NCBI GenBank assembly: GCA_016717345.1
Contig: JADKFR010000003.1
Location: forward strand, 310,001-374,000
Reading direction: 5' to 3'
Source of the DNA: Propionibacteriaceae bacterium
Lineage (GTDB): Bacteria; Actinomycetota; Actinomycetes; Propionibacteriales; Propionibacteriaceae
DNA length: 64,000 nucleotides
Part shown: positions 24,400-31,921 of the stretch, one piece after another
How the letters are laid out: every line of letters starts with the position of its first letter
Numbering within the stretch: the stretch's first letter is position 1
The notes under the pieces: model-generated
Told to the model about the DNA's origin: nothing
Seen by the model: the letters and a program-made list of their open reading frames with translations, nothing else
Database searches by the model: none
Position numbers and translations under genes: made by a program

Positions 24400-25575
24400 T
24401 TAAGGTCGTCGAGGGCTGAGAGCCAAGGGCGATTTGGGGAGTCGGTCGGCGATGAGGCGGTCTCGGTCGGCGGCGGTGTGTTGGTAGATGATCGCCATTG
24501 CGGGAGTGGTGTGGCCAAGCCGGTCGGCCAACGTCACACCCGATTGGGCAGCGAGGACGGCGCCCGTGTGGCGCAGATGGTGGAACTTCAAGTCGTCCCG
24601 CCCGGCTGCGGCGCGAGCGGCATGCCAGGCAGGCTGGAACTCTGACGGGCGGAGGTTCCGCCCCTGCCGGTTCGAAAAGAGCAGCGCGTCTTGGCGCTTC
24701 TCGACGTGGATCTCGAGGTGGCTCACGACCATCGGCATCAGGTGGGGCGGAATCGCGACGTCCCGGACGCCGGCGCTGGTCTTGGGTCGGTCGTTGGTGA
24801 CTTGGCCTTTGGTCCACACCACGGCCCTGCGGACGTGCACGACGCCACTGGTGGTGTCGAGGTCCTTGCGGCGCAGCTCGAACACCTCCCCATAGCGCAG
24901 GGCGCACCATGCGCCGAGCTGGACGGCGAGCCGCAATTCGTCGGGCATGGCCTCGGTGATGACGGTGAGTTCGGCAAGGGTGGCGGGGTGGATCTGGGTG
25001 GAGCGCGGCACCCGGCCGGCGCCCTTGATGTGGGCCGGGTTTTCCGTCAGCGGCATGTCAGGGTCGTTCTTGGCCGAGTTCAGGATCGTGCGCAGCAAGC
25101 CGTACGCCTTCGCCCGAGCCCTGGGGATGCGGCGGGCACCCAACTTTCGGTACCAGGCTTCGATGTCGGCAGCCTTCAGCTCCGCCAACGGGATCCGGCC
25201 GAGGCAAGGAATGATGTGGTTGGCCAGCAACGACCGGTAGTCCTTCACCGACGAGGGCCGAAGTGCTTGCGAGTCGTGCGGGTCACGCTCGCACCGGTCG
25301 TCCAGCCAACCGGTCGCATACGACCCCACCGTCGGCCCGCCAGGCTTCGGTGCGCGTTCGGGTGCCACAGAGCGACGCCGACGCTGGCCCGGGGGTAGCC
25401 ACTGGTCCAGGTCGATAGAGCGCCGCTCGACTGCGAGCCAGCCTTCGGTATCGATGCGGGCCTGGAAGGTTTCGGCTGCCCGGTGCAGTTGCAGGTCGGG
25501 CCCGACGTAGGCTGCGCTGAACCGTCCAGATCGTTCCCGGCGTACCCGTCCGAACCCTCTTCTCCGTTGCACCAC
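24400..25575 (-). CDS. int: tyrosine integrase of the tRNA-Leu element
   Basis: Phage-type integrase of 391 residues. The N-terminus (GFGRVRRERSGRFSAAYVGP) is the AP2-like arm-binding type. A core-binding domain (about 80-185) and a catalytic domain follow. The catalytic set is Arg227 (CALRYGEVF), Lys265, H332-H-L-R335-H336, His355 and Tyr364 (AMAIIYQHTA). The GTG at 25575 has GGAGG 8 nt upstream; longer in-frame readings reach 25704. It lies about 210 bp from attR, the standard place, so it is the likely catalyst of the island's integration. No excisionase gene was recognised beside it. Confidence 0.93.
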   Translation of the reverse strand: MVQRRRGFGRVRRERSGRFSAAYVGPDLQLHRAAETFQARIDTEGWLAVERRSIDLDQWLPPGQRRRRSVAPERAPKPGGPTVGSYATGWLDDRCERDPHDSQALRPSSVKDYRSLLANHIIPCLGRIPLAELKAADIEAWYRKLGARRIPRARAKAYGLLRTILNSAKNDPDMPLTENPAHIKGAGRVPRSTQIHPATLAELTVITEAMPDELRLAVQLGAWCALRYGEVFELRRKDLDTTSGVVHVRRAVVWTKGQVTNDRPKTSAGVRDVAIPPHLMPMVVSHLEIHVEKRQDALLFSNRQGRNLRPSEFQPAWHAARAAAGRDDLKFHHLRHTGAVLAAQSGVTLADRLGHTTPAMAIIYQHTAADRDRLIADRLPKSPLALSPRRP

Positions 25576-25620
25576 GACCACCACCTCCACGCTTCCGAGC
25601 CTTCCGTAGGGTTGCCGCAG

Positions 25621-25651
25621 GCCCGGATCTTGCACAACATATGCACAACAT
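25621..25651 (+). repeat. right copy of end repeat (candidate integrase arm site)
   Basis: GCCCGGA-T-CTTGCACAACAT and continuing; it shares a 23-bp block and the GCCCGGA lead with 12937-12968, in direct orientation. Inverted GTGGGCAG-like units (TGCCCACTTCTGACCA) follow at about 25675-25692. The sequence lies upstream of the integrase start. Confidence 0.7.
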
Positions 25652-25783
25652 AGAGGCCTACGAGAGCCCATTTCTGCCCACTTCTGACCACTTGTGCCGA
25701 CCATTTCCTGACACCTTTTTACCTAGTCAGAGGCGGTTCGACTAGGGCAAATGCCTATATTCCGGAATGCCCGAAATCGAGGA

Positions 25784-25805
25784 TCAAGTCCTCTCTCGGA
25801 CACAA
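25784..25805 (+). repeat. attR core
   Basis: Exact 22-bp copy of the tRNA-Leu 3' end at 12869-12890, here without any tRNA body upstream. This is the displaced tRNA end that marks the right boundary of the element. Confidence 0.92.
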
Positions 25806-26223
25806 TGTTGTATGGTTCGCTGACAAGGTGAAATCCCGCCTGGCAAGGACTTTCGTACTTGCCGGGTGTGGACACCAGTGGACAGGAATGGCCTCCAGAG
25901 GCCACTCATTCCCCACGTATTCCCCACGACATCCTCGGCGTGGGGAACGTCCCCCACGCGGACACCCCCCGACTCCCCTGTCCCCCGGACGGGACGCCGC
26001 CGCGCCCTCGGGCGGATAGTCGTTCCGACATCGCAGTCACGGAACGGGGCTGTCCGGCACCGGCCGCTGGGGGGAGTCCGGCTGGTTCTGCGCTTTGAGG
26101 TGCGTGAGTGCCCTGTGCGGAACGCGGATAGCCCGCGCAAACCCCGAGGCGCTTTCCGCCGACTGCGGATCTAGGCTTGAATCGAGGGAATTGGCCCCCG
26201 CATAGCCGGGAGGAGGACCGGTG
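25806..26223. other. 418-bp non-coding stretch after attR
   Basis: No supported gene. CCTGGCAAG and CTTGCCGGG form a 9-bp hairpin around 25840-25868. ATTCCCCACG occurs twice in tandem (about 25908-25928), and its complement CGTGGGGAA follows at about 25939-25947. The promoter of the downstream SRPBCC gene must lie near the right end. GGGAGGAGG at 26208-26216 is that gene's ribosome-binding site. Confidence 0.5.
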
Positions 26224-26715
26224 ATGACGGACTTTACGCGTGGGTTCGAGATTGGGATCGACGCTCCCGTGCACGATGTCTTCGAGTACTGCCGGGACCC
26301 GCATCATCTCTTCGCCGGATGGCCCGAGGTCGAAGTGACCGACGTCGTCATCACGCCGGACGGGATCGGCACCACGGCGCATATCGTGGGCAGATTCTTG
26401 AAGGGGATGATGGTCGAGCAGATCGAGCGCGAGTACACCGAGTTCGTGCCCGACGAGCGAATCGTCAGCAAGGCCCACGCGAAGGTGCGCTTTGCCGGAC
26501 GGACCAAGGATGTTGCCAATGGCCCGATCTTCACGTGGCTGTTCGAAGCCAAGGATGGCGGCACACAGGTGTCCTTCGTCGTGCTGGAGGAGGACCTCAG
26601 TTGGTGGCAGAACTTCCTCGAGTCAGTCAGTGCAGCCGTGATGGCGAAGAAGATGGACGGCATGCTCGAGGCCCTCAAGACCGGAGTCGAGACCCGGGCC
26701 TCGTCAGTCGCCTGA
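26224..26715 (+). CDS. SRPBCC-fold (START-like) protein
   Basis: Protein of 163 residues with the polyketide-cyclase/START layout. It opens FEIGIDAPVHDVFEYCRDPH and carries VTDVVITPDGIGTTAHIVGR in the beta sheet. The closing long helix is AAVMAKKMDGMLEALKTGVE. Such proteins bind hydrophobic ligands; the ligand is unknown. AGGAGG lies 7 nt before the ATG at 26224 (a GTG directly before it is also possible). It is upstream of and co-directional with the MerB-like gene. Confidence 0.8.
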   Translation: MTDFTRGFEIGIDAPVHDVFEYCRDPHHLFAGWPEVEVTDVVITPDGIGTTAHIVGRFLKGMMVEQIEREYTEFVPDERIVSKAHAKVRFAGRTKDVANGPIFTWLFEAKDGGTQVSFVVLEEDLSWWQNFLESVSAAVMAKKMDGMLEALKTGVETRASSVA

Positions 26716-26823
26716 CCCGAAGGTCGGATGGGGTCTCCGTGCGTCGGGCGCGGGGAAGCAATCCGACCTAGGCCCGAACCATCAGGGCTGACGAAACGCA
26801 CTGAACGGAAGGAAATGCCTGCC

Positions 26824-27504
26824 ATGCTCATCTCCGCTTTCGCCGAACGCGCCCGCCACGCCCTGTACACCGGCCTCGCCGAGACCGGCACCGCTCCCAG
26901 TGTCGATTCGCTCGCGCTGGCGCTCGGAGCCACCACGGGGGAGGTCGCCTCGGCCATGGCCGAACTCGCCGACGCGCACCACGTCGTTCTCGAGGCGGGT
27001 GAGGTGGTGCTCGCCCACCCCTTCGCGACCCGGTCCTTCCGGTTCTCGGTGATGGGGCCCGACACTCTCTGGTGGGGCGGGTGCGCTTGGGACGCCTTCG
27101 CGATCCCCAACCTGGTCCCTCAGGCGCCCTCGGTGCTGGTCGCCACCACGTGTCCCGCCTGCGAGACCGCGCATGCCTGGACGGTGACGAACCAGGGCCC
27201 CCCGGCCGGTGGGCAGGTAGCCCACTTCCTCGTTCCCGCCGATCGGATCTGGCCCGACGCCGCCCACGCCTGCGCGAATCAGCAGATCTATTGCTCGGAG
27301 GCCTGCGTCAGGCACTGGCTCACTCGCACCGGCAACCCCCGGGGCTATGTGATGACCCTCGAAACCCTGTGGCGTCTGGCGGAGCACTGGTACGACGGAC
27401 GATTGGACACCCCCTACCAGCGTCGCGAACCGGCCCTGGCGGCCGACTACTTCCGCAGCGTCGGACTCAGCGGACCGTTCTGGGGTCTGCCCGAGCGGAC
27501 GTAA
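26824..27504 (+). CDS. alkylmercury lyase (MerB)-like protein
   Basis: Protein of 226 residues. A winged-helix-like N-terminal domain (SVDSLALALGATTGEVASAM) is followed by a MerB-type core. GGCAWDAFAIPNLVP supplies the Cys-x-x-Asp pair equivalent to Cys96/Asp99 of MerB. The segment ACANQQIYCSEACVRHWL offers cysteines near the position of Cys159. Authentic MerB cleaves carbon-mercury bonds, but no merA, merR or merT is nearby, so the substrate may differ. AAGGA lies about 10 nt before the ATG at 26824; an ATG at 26815 is an alternative. Confidence 0.75.
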   Translation: MLISAFAERARHALYTGLAETGTAPSVDSLALALGATTGEVASAMAELADAHHVVLEAGEVVLAHPFATRSFRFSVMGPDTLWWGGCAWDAFAIPNLVPQAPSVLVATTCPACETAHAWTVTNQGPPAGGQVAHFLVPADRIWPDAAHACANQQIYCSEACVRHWLTRTGNPRGYVMTLETLWRLAEHWYDGRLDTPYQRREPALAADYFRSVGLSGPFWGLPERT

Positions 27505-27841
27505 GGTCCGAGTGACACCGATGCACAACCAACTCCCGGAGGCATCATGCGGAACAACCAGACGCCCTCAGCGAGCCAGCGTGCCACGAGTTGATCCCAA
27601 TCACGAGCACGTGCCACTCACCCCCGACGTTGCCTCCTTGATGGACGCGGTGGTCATGCCTGGACACAGGCAGGACCCAATGGGGGCCCGGTCGACTCAC
27701 CGGAATTCTTCCCGTTCAACGGCGACCTGGCCGTGCGGTACGACCTCGTCGTCAACCCTGATCGCCGCCACGTTCTGGCCGCGGGCGAACGATTCGTGCT
27801 GACGTGAGCGTGATCGAGTTGCCAGGCAGGACCTCGGCCTG
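27505..27841 (+). pseudogene. possible decayed gene of unknown family
   Basis: Two protein-like stretches lie in different plus-strand frames: HEHVPLTPDVASLMDAVVMP (about 27600-27665) and SPEFFPFNGDLAVRYDLVVN continuing to RHVLAAGERFVLT and a TGA at 27805. Neither has a good start of its own. Joining them needs a frameshift near 27660-27680. No family recognised. Confidence 0.35.
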
Positions 27842-28696
27842 ATGGCGGCCGTCTTCGTCACCGGCGCCACCGGCACGGTTGGGTCAGCGGTGGTCGCCCA
27901 GTTGGCCGCTGCCGACCAGCAAGTCATCGCCGCGGTGCGCCGTCCAGGCCTCCGGTCGTGGCCGGAGGGAGTCAGTGAACGCCGCTTTGACTTCGAGTAT
28001 CCACAGACCCACCTTGAAGAAGTGTTGGACGGTGTCGACCGGCTCTTCCTGCTGCGCCCCCCGGCGATCGCGGATGTGGCCACCCGGCTGTTCCCCCTTG
28101 TGGATGCTGCCGCCCGCGTGGGAATTCGGCAGGTGGTGTTCCTTTCGCTGCAAGGCGTGCAGGCAAACCGGGCCACCCCCCACCACGCCGTCGAAACCCA
28201 TCTGCGCCAACTCCAAGCCCCCTTCACGTTCCTGCGGCCCAACTTCTTCATGCAGAACCTGATCACTGCCTACGGCCGCGCCATCCGCGACGAGGGACGC
28301 ATCTTCGTGCCGGCAGGTCGGTCGCGGACGGCGTTCATCGACGCCCGCGACCTCGGCAGAGTCGCCGCCTCCGTGTTCACTCAGGATGGTCACCTGGGGA
28401 GGGCCTATACCCTTTCCGGCGAGCAGTCCCTGAGCTACGACGGGGTGGCCAGGATCATGACGGAGGTGCTGGGCCGGCCGATCAGCTATGCGCGGCCCAC
28501 CGAGGACCACTACCTCGACCGACTACGCAGCCAAGGCGCACCGGCCGATTACGTCGAGGTGCAGCGCATGATCCATCGCGTTGTCAGGCTGAACATGTCC
28601 GCCCTTCCCAAACGAGCGGTGCGCCGGCTCACCGGCACTCCGGCCACCACCCTGCGACAGTTCGTCATCGATCACCGGGACTCCTGGAACCGGTGA
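27842..28696 (+). CDS. NmrA-like NAD(P)-binding protein
   Basis: Protein of 284 residues with an atypical short-chain dehydrogenase (Rossmann) fold. It has GATGTVGSAVVAQL at the N-terminus, VFLSLQGVQANRATPHHAVE in place of the active-site region, FTFLRPNFFMQNL, and a C-terminal AYTLSGEQSLSYDGVARIM typical of NmrA/TMR-type proteins. Members act as redox sensors or reductases; the substrate is unknown. It ends convergently with the MFS gene. Confidence 0.85.
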   Translation: MAAVFVTGATGTVGSAVVAQLAAADQQVIAAVRRPGLRSWPEGVSERRFDFEYPQTHLEEVLDGVDRLFLLRPPAIADVATRLFPLVDAAARVGIRQVVFLSLQGVQANRATPHHAVETHLRQLQAPFTFLRPNFFMQNLITAYGRAIRDEGRIFVPAGRSRTAFIDARDLGRVAASVFTQDGHLGRAYTLSGEQSLSYDGVARIMTEVLGRPISYARPTEDHYLDRLRSQGAPADYVEVQRMIHRVVRLNMSALPKRAVRRLTGTPATTLRQFVIDHRDSWNR

Positions 28697-28749
28697 GCCC
28701 GCTGAGTGCCCGCCCGCAGCCCGGGCAGCCGCCGGGTCCCCGCGCATTC

Positions 28750-29949
28750 TCAGCGAGGCTCCCCCGCCGCACCGGTGACCAGGGGGCCGCGGCGCCCAAC
28801 TGCCCAGACCAGGAGCGCCGCCGCCCCGCCAAGGGCGCCGGCGAGGCAGATCGCCGTCCAACCCCCCGCCGTCCACAGCAGACTCGCCGCCGCCGACCCA
28901 GCCGCCCCCCACAGGAAATTGTTGGTGACGAACGCGGTATTCAGCCGGCTGCGGGCTGCCGGGTCGACATCGAACAGGCGGGTCTGGTTGAGGATGTTGA
29001 TGCCCTGGATCGCGATGTCGATGCCCAGGATCGCGACCACCAGCCACAGCAGCGACTGGCCACCGATGAACGCCAACCCGAAGGACGCGACGACCATCGC
29101 CCAGGCGATGCCGGTCACCGGCAACGACCAGCCCCGGTCGTGCAGCTTGCCGGTGCGCTGGGCGGCGATCGCGCCGGCGAGCCCCACCAAGCCGAACAGG
29201 CCGATGATCGAGACCGGATAGTCGAACGGCGGGCCGCTGAGCAGGAACGTGAGTGCCGTCCAGAACATCGTGAACAGCCCGAACGCGAACCCGCCCATCG
29301 CCAGCGTCCAGCGAACCGTTCGGTGGGCGACGATGGCCGTGCCGACCGAGGCGATCAACGAGCCGTAACGCACCTTTGCCTTCGGCGGTAACGTCGGGAT
29401 CACCCGCAGCAACATCGCCGCGATGGCCACGTCCAGCACCGCGGCGACAACGTAGATCGCCCGCCAGCCCGCCAGGTCGGCGACCAGCCCGCTGATCGTG
29501 CGAGACACCAGGATCCCAATCAGAATCCCCGAGACGACCGTCCCCACGACATGACCACGGTTGGTGTCGTCGGCAAGATCGCCGGCCAACGGGGTCAACA
29601 GCTGAGCACCGACCGTGCATACCCCGACCGCAGTCACCGCCACCACCAGGAGTTCCAAGGTGGGGGCCAGCGCGCACAACACCAGCGCAACCGCGGCGGC
29701 GAGCATCATCCCAGGCACCAGACGGCGGCGGTTGACGATGTCGCCCAGGGGCACGATCAGCAGGATCCCCAACGCGTACCCGATCTGGGTGGCGGTGATC
29801 AGCCACCCGGCGCTGGCCGTCGAAGCATGCAGGTCACTGGCGATGAACTCCAGCAACGGCTGCGCCCAGTACAGGTTCCCGACCGCGGCGCCGCCGGCGA
29901 TCGCGAACAGCAGCGTGCGGGCAGGGGTCATCAACGAGGAATCAGGCAT
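28750..29949 (-). CDS. MFS transporter
   Basis: Protein of 399 residues with about twelve hydrophobic segments. The family motif between helices 2 and 3 reads LIVPLGDIVNRRRLVPGM. The N-terminus (AGGAAVGNLYWAQPLLEFIA) resembles drug or metabolite exporters of the YnfM/AraJ type. It lies 64 nt downstream of the cupin gene and is probably transcribed with it and the XRE regulator, so a regulated efflux or uptake role is likely. The substrate is unknown. Confidence 0.88.
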   Translation of the reverse strand: MPDSSLMTPARTLLFAIAGGAAVGNLYWAQPLLEFIASDLHASTASAGWLITATQIGYALGILLIVPLGDIVNRRRLVPGMMLAAAVALVLCALAPTLELLVVAVTAVGVCTVGAQLLTPLAGDLADDTNRGHVVGTVVSGILIGILVSRTISGLVADLAGWRAIYVVAAVLDVAIAAMLLRVIPTLPPKAKVRYGSLIASVGTAIVAHRTVRWTLAMGGFAFGLFTMFWTALTFLLSGPPFDYPVSIIGLFGLVGLAGAIAAQRTGKLHDRGWSLPVTGIAWAMVVASFGLAFIGGQSLLWLVVAILGIDIAIQGINILNQTRLFDVDPAARSRLNTAFVTNNFLWGAAGSAAASLLWTAGGWTAICLAGALGGAAALLVWAVGRRGPLVTGAAGEPR

Positions 29950-30013
29950 GGCTTCACTTTCGAATGAGTCCAGATGGGCGTGGCCCCGAGGCTGCGGCTG
30001 GCAGCCAACGGGC

Positions 30014-30415
30014 TCAGGGACGGTGGTAGTCGGTCTCGGTGACCTGTTCGCCCCAGGTGGTTTCGGGTTCGCCGTTCTCCTGGGCTTCCCACATGGCGAG
30101 GTGGGTCATGAAGTCGGTGGGGGTGGCGCCGTGCCAGTGCCATTCCCCGGGTGGGGTGTACACGGTCTGGCCGGGACGGATCTCGATCACATCCCCGTCG
30201 CGAGCCTGGACCAGGCCGACGCCCTCGGTGACGTACAGGGTCTGGCCGACCGCGTGACAGTGCCAAGCGGTCCGGGCCCCGGGGCAGAAATGGACGGAGT
30301 TGACCCGCATCCGGGACGGTTCGGGTTTGGGGGCGGCGATCACGTCGTAGTACACGTCGCCGGTGAACATCGGCGCCGGGCCCTTGACACTGGACTGCTT
30401 GGGTTCAATCTGCAC
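30014..30415 (-). CDS. cupin-domain protein
   Basis: Protein of 133 residues forming a single cupin barrel. Motif 1 is GARTAWHCHAVGQTLYVTEG with metal-binding histidines. Motif 2 is PGQTVYTPPGEWHWHGATPT. The ending TTWGEQVTETDYHRP is typical of a carboxymuconolactone-decarboxylase-associated or quercetinase-like cupin group. The GTG at 30415, with AGGAC upstream, overlaps the end of the regulator gene by a few bases, showing coupled translation. Confidence 0.87.
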   Translation of the reverse strand: MQIEPKQSSVKGPAPMFTGDVYYDVIAAPKPEPSRMRVNSVHFCPGARTAWHCHAVGQTLYVTEGVGLVQARDGDVIEIRPGQTVYTPPGEWHWHGATPTDFMTHLAMWEAQENGEPETTWGEQVTETDYHRP

Positions 30416-31316
30416 GACTGTCCTGCTTTCTTGATGGCGTGAAGGCCGGTGCGGGACGGGCCCACTCCTGGCTGGCCGCCCAACTGCCCAACAGCCGCAG
30501 CGCCTCAGCCGACGCCGAGCCGGGCTCGGCGGTGTAGACCAGGAACTGCAGACCAGGGTCCTCGGTGACCTCCAAGCCTTCATAGGTGAGGGTCACATCA
30601 CCCACGACCCGGTGGCGGAACACCTTCACCCCGGTCCCGTGACGGCGCACGTTATGGGCGCCCCAACGGGTCCGGAACTCGTCACTGCGGGTCGACAACT
30701 CACCCACCAGATCCTGCAGGTCCCGGTCATGGGGATCCCGTCCAGCCTCGGCACGCAGGATCGCGACCGTCACGTCAGCCGCAGCAGCCCAATTCGGATG
30801 GAAGCTGTGGGACGCCTCAGCCAGGAACGTGAACCTGGCCAGATTCGGAATCGGGTCGGCCATGGCATACACGTCGTCGTAGAAGGCCCGGCCCAACAGG
30901 TTCGTGCCGAGCAGGTCCATCCGGCCGTTGCGGACGAACGCCGGCCCGGCCGTGATCGCATCCAGCGCGGCCTGCAGGCCCGGACGCAACGTGCGCGCCT
31001 TCGACCCACGGGTGCGCCGACGTGCCACCGAGGCTCCGCTGGCGGCACGAGCCAGGTCGAACAGGTGCGCCCGCTCAGCCTCGTCCAACTGCAGCGCGCG
31101 GGCGATCGCCTCCAGCACACTGTCGGAGACCCCGGCCAGGTTCCCACGCTCAACCCGGGAGTAGTACTCGATGCTGACATCGGCCAACATCGCCACCTCC
31201 GAGCGGCGCAGGCCCGGCACCCGACGGTTCGACCCGGCCGGGATACCCGCCCGTTGCGGGGTCAGCTGGGCGCGGCGGGAAACCAAGAACTCGCGCACCT
31301 CGACGTGATTGTCCAT
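30405..31316 (-). CDS. XRE-family regulator with MmyB-like ligand domain
   Basis: Protein of 303 residues. The N-terminal HTH (residues 20-75; VPGLRRSEVAMLADVSIEYY, then SRVERGNLAGVSDSVLEAIA) is followed by a PAS-like MmyB-type C-terminal domain (RMDLLGTNLLGRAFYDDVY, TLTYEGLEVTEDPGLQFLVY). The ATG at 31316 is followed by MDNHVEVREFLVSRRAQL, the usual start in this family. It heads the regulator-cupin-MFS cluster and probably controls it. Members are thought to sense small molecules or fatty acids. Confidence 0.9.
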   Translation of the reverse strand: MDNHVEVREFLVSRRAQLTPQRAGIPAGSNRRVPGLRRSEVAMLADVSIEYYSRVERGNLAGVSDSVLEAIARALQLDEAERAHLFDLARAASGASVARRRTRGSKARTLRPGLQAALDAITAGPAFVRNGRMDLLGTNLLGRAFYDDVYAMADPIPNLARFTFLAEASHSFHPNWAAAADVTVAILRAEAGRDPHDRDLQDLVGELSTRSDEFRTRWGAHNVRRHGTGVKVFRHRVVGDVTLTYEGLEVTEDPGLQFLVYTAEPGSASAEALRLLGSWAASQEWARPAPAFTPSRKQDSRAD

Positions 31317-31470
31317 GCCCACCACCGTAAAGGCCCCATGACCGGCGTGGGATGCCCTGTCGGGGCACCTCCTGCCAGGACTCCCCACAGAGCCATCACT
31401 GACGGCGCCTGGCAACCGGATTCGCCCGCGTCGCCGTCCGGCGGTGGGTACCCGCGGGAGGCAGGGTGCG

Positions 31471-31866
31471 TCAGGCGGCTGCGGGGTCGGGCTGATGGAT
31501 GCCGAAGACGTTGCCCTCGGTGTCGAGATAGTAGCCCTGCCACGCCATGCCGGGGAGGGCGGCCTTCGGCAGGGCGACCTTCCCGCCCGCGCCGAGGATG
31601 GCGCTCTCGGCGGCATCGTAATCTTCGACGCCCATGGTCAGCACCGCGCCGTTCACCGCCTGCCCCGCTCCAACGCTCGATCCGTGGCGCTGCATGAGCG
31701 CCCCGTTGATGCCCATCTCGCCCTCGGCTCCGGTCATGGCTCCGACGTAAGGGGCGCCCACGTACGCAGACCAGTCCTCATACGTCCAGCCGAATACCGC
31801 CGCATAGAACTGCTTGGCACGCTCCACGTCGTCGACGTGGATCTCGAAGTGAATCGGACGGGACAT
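31471..31866 (-). CDS. VOC/glyoxalase-like protein
   Basis: Protein of 131 residues with one vicinal-oxygen-chelate module repeated as two beta-alpha-beta-beta-beta units (PIHFEIHVDDVERAKQFYAA and GYYLDTEGNVFGIHQPDP). AAGGAG lies 6 nt before the ATG at 31866. It may be a metalloenzyme or an antibiotic-binding protein; the substrate is unknown. It stands alone between the phosphoesterase and the regulator cluster. Confidence 0.86.
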   Translation of the reverse strand: MSRPIHFEIHVDDVERAKQFYAAVFGWTYEDWSAYVGAPYVGAMTGAEGEMGINGALMQRHGSSVGAGQAVNGAVLTMGVEDYDAAESAILGAGGKVALPKAALPGMAWQGYYLDTEGNVFGIHQPDPAAA

Positions 31867-31921
31867 GGAAACTCCTTCGGGTTGTCTCCGGGGTGCCTGG
31901 GACCAGGCCTTTCCGGCAGTG

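Larger units (their letters stand above)
12869..25805. mobile_element. 12.9-kb integrative element in tRNA-Leu(GAG)
   Basis: It is bounded by the 22-bp attL/attR direct repeat, with a complete tyrosine integrase immediately inside attR and reading away from it. The interior carries two further recombinase modules, a broken higBA, an HTH-nucleotidyltransferase gene, a UPF0158 gene and several small genes of unknown function. No replication, relaxase, capsid or terminase gene is visible. It is therefore either a minimal genomic island or the remnant of a larger phage or conjugative element. Its edges contrast with the conserved core genes on the left and the accessory genes on the right. Confidence 0.88.

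Noticed and set aside
26728..27504. A mercury-resistance operon
   Set aside because: Only a MerB-like gene is present; no MerA, MerR or transporter genes are nearby.
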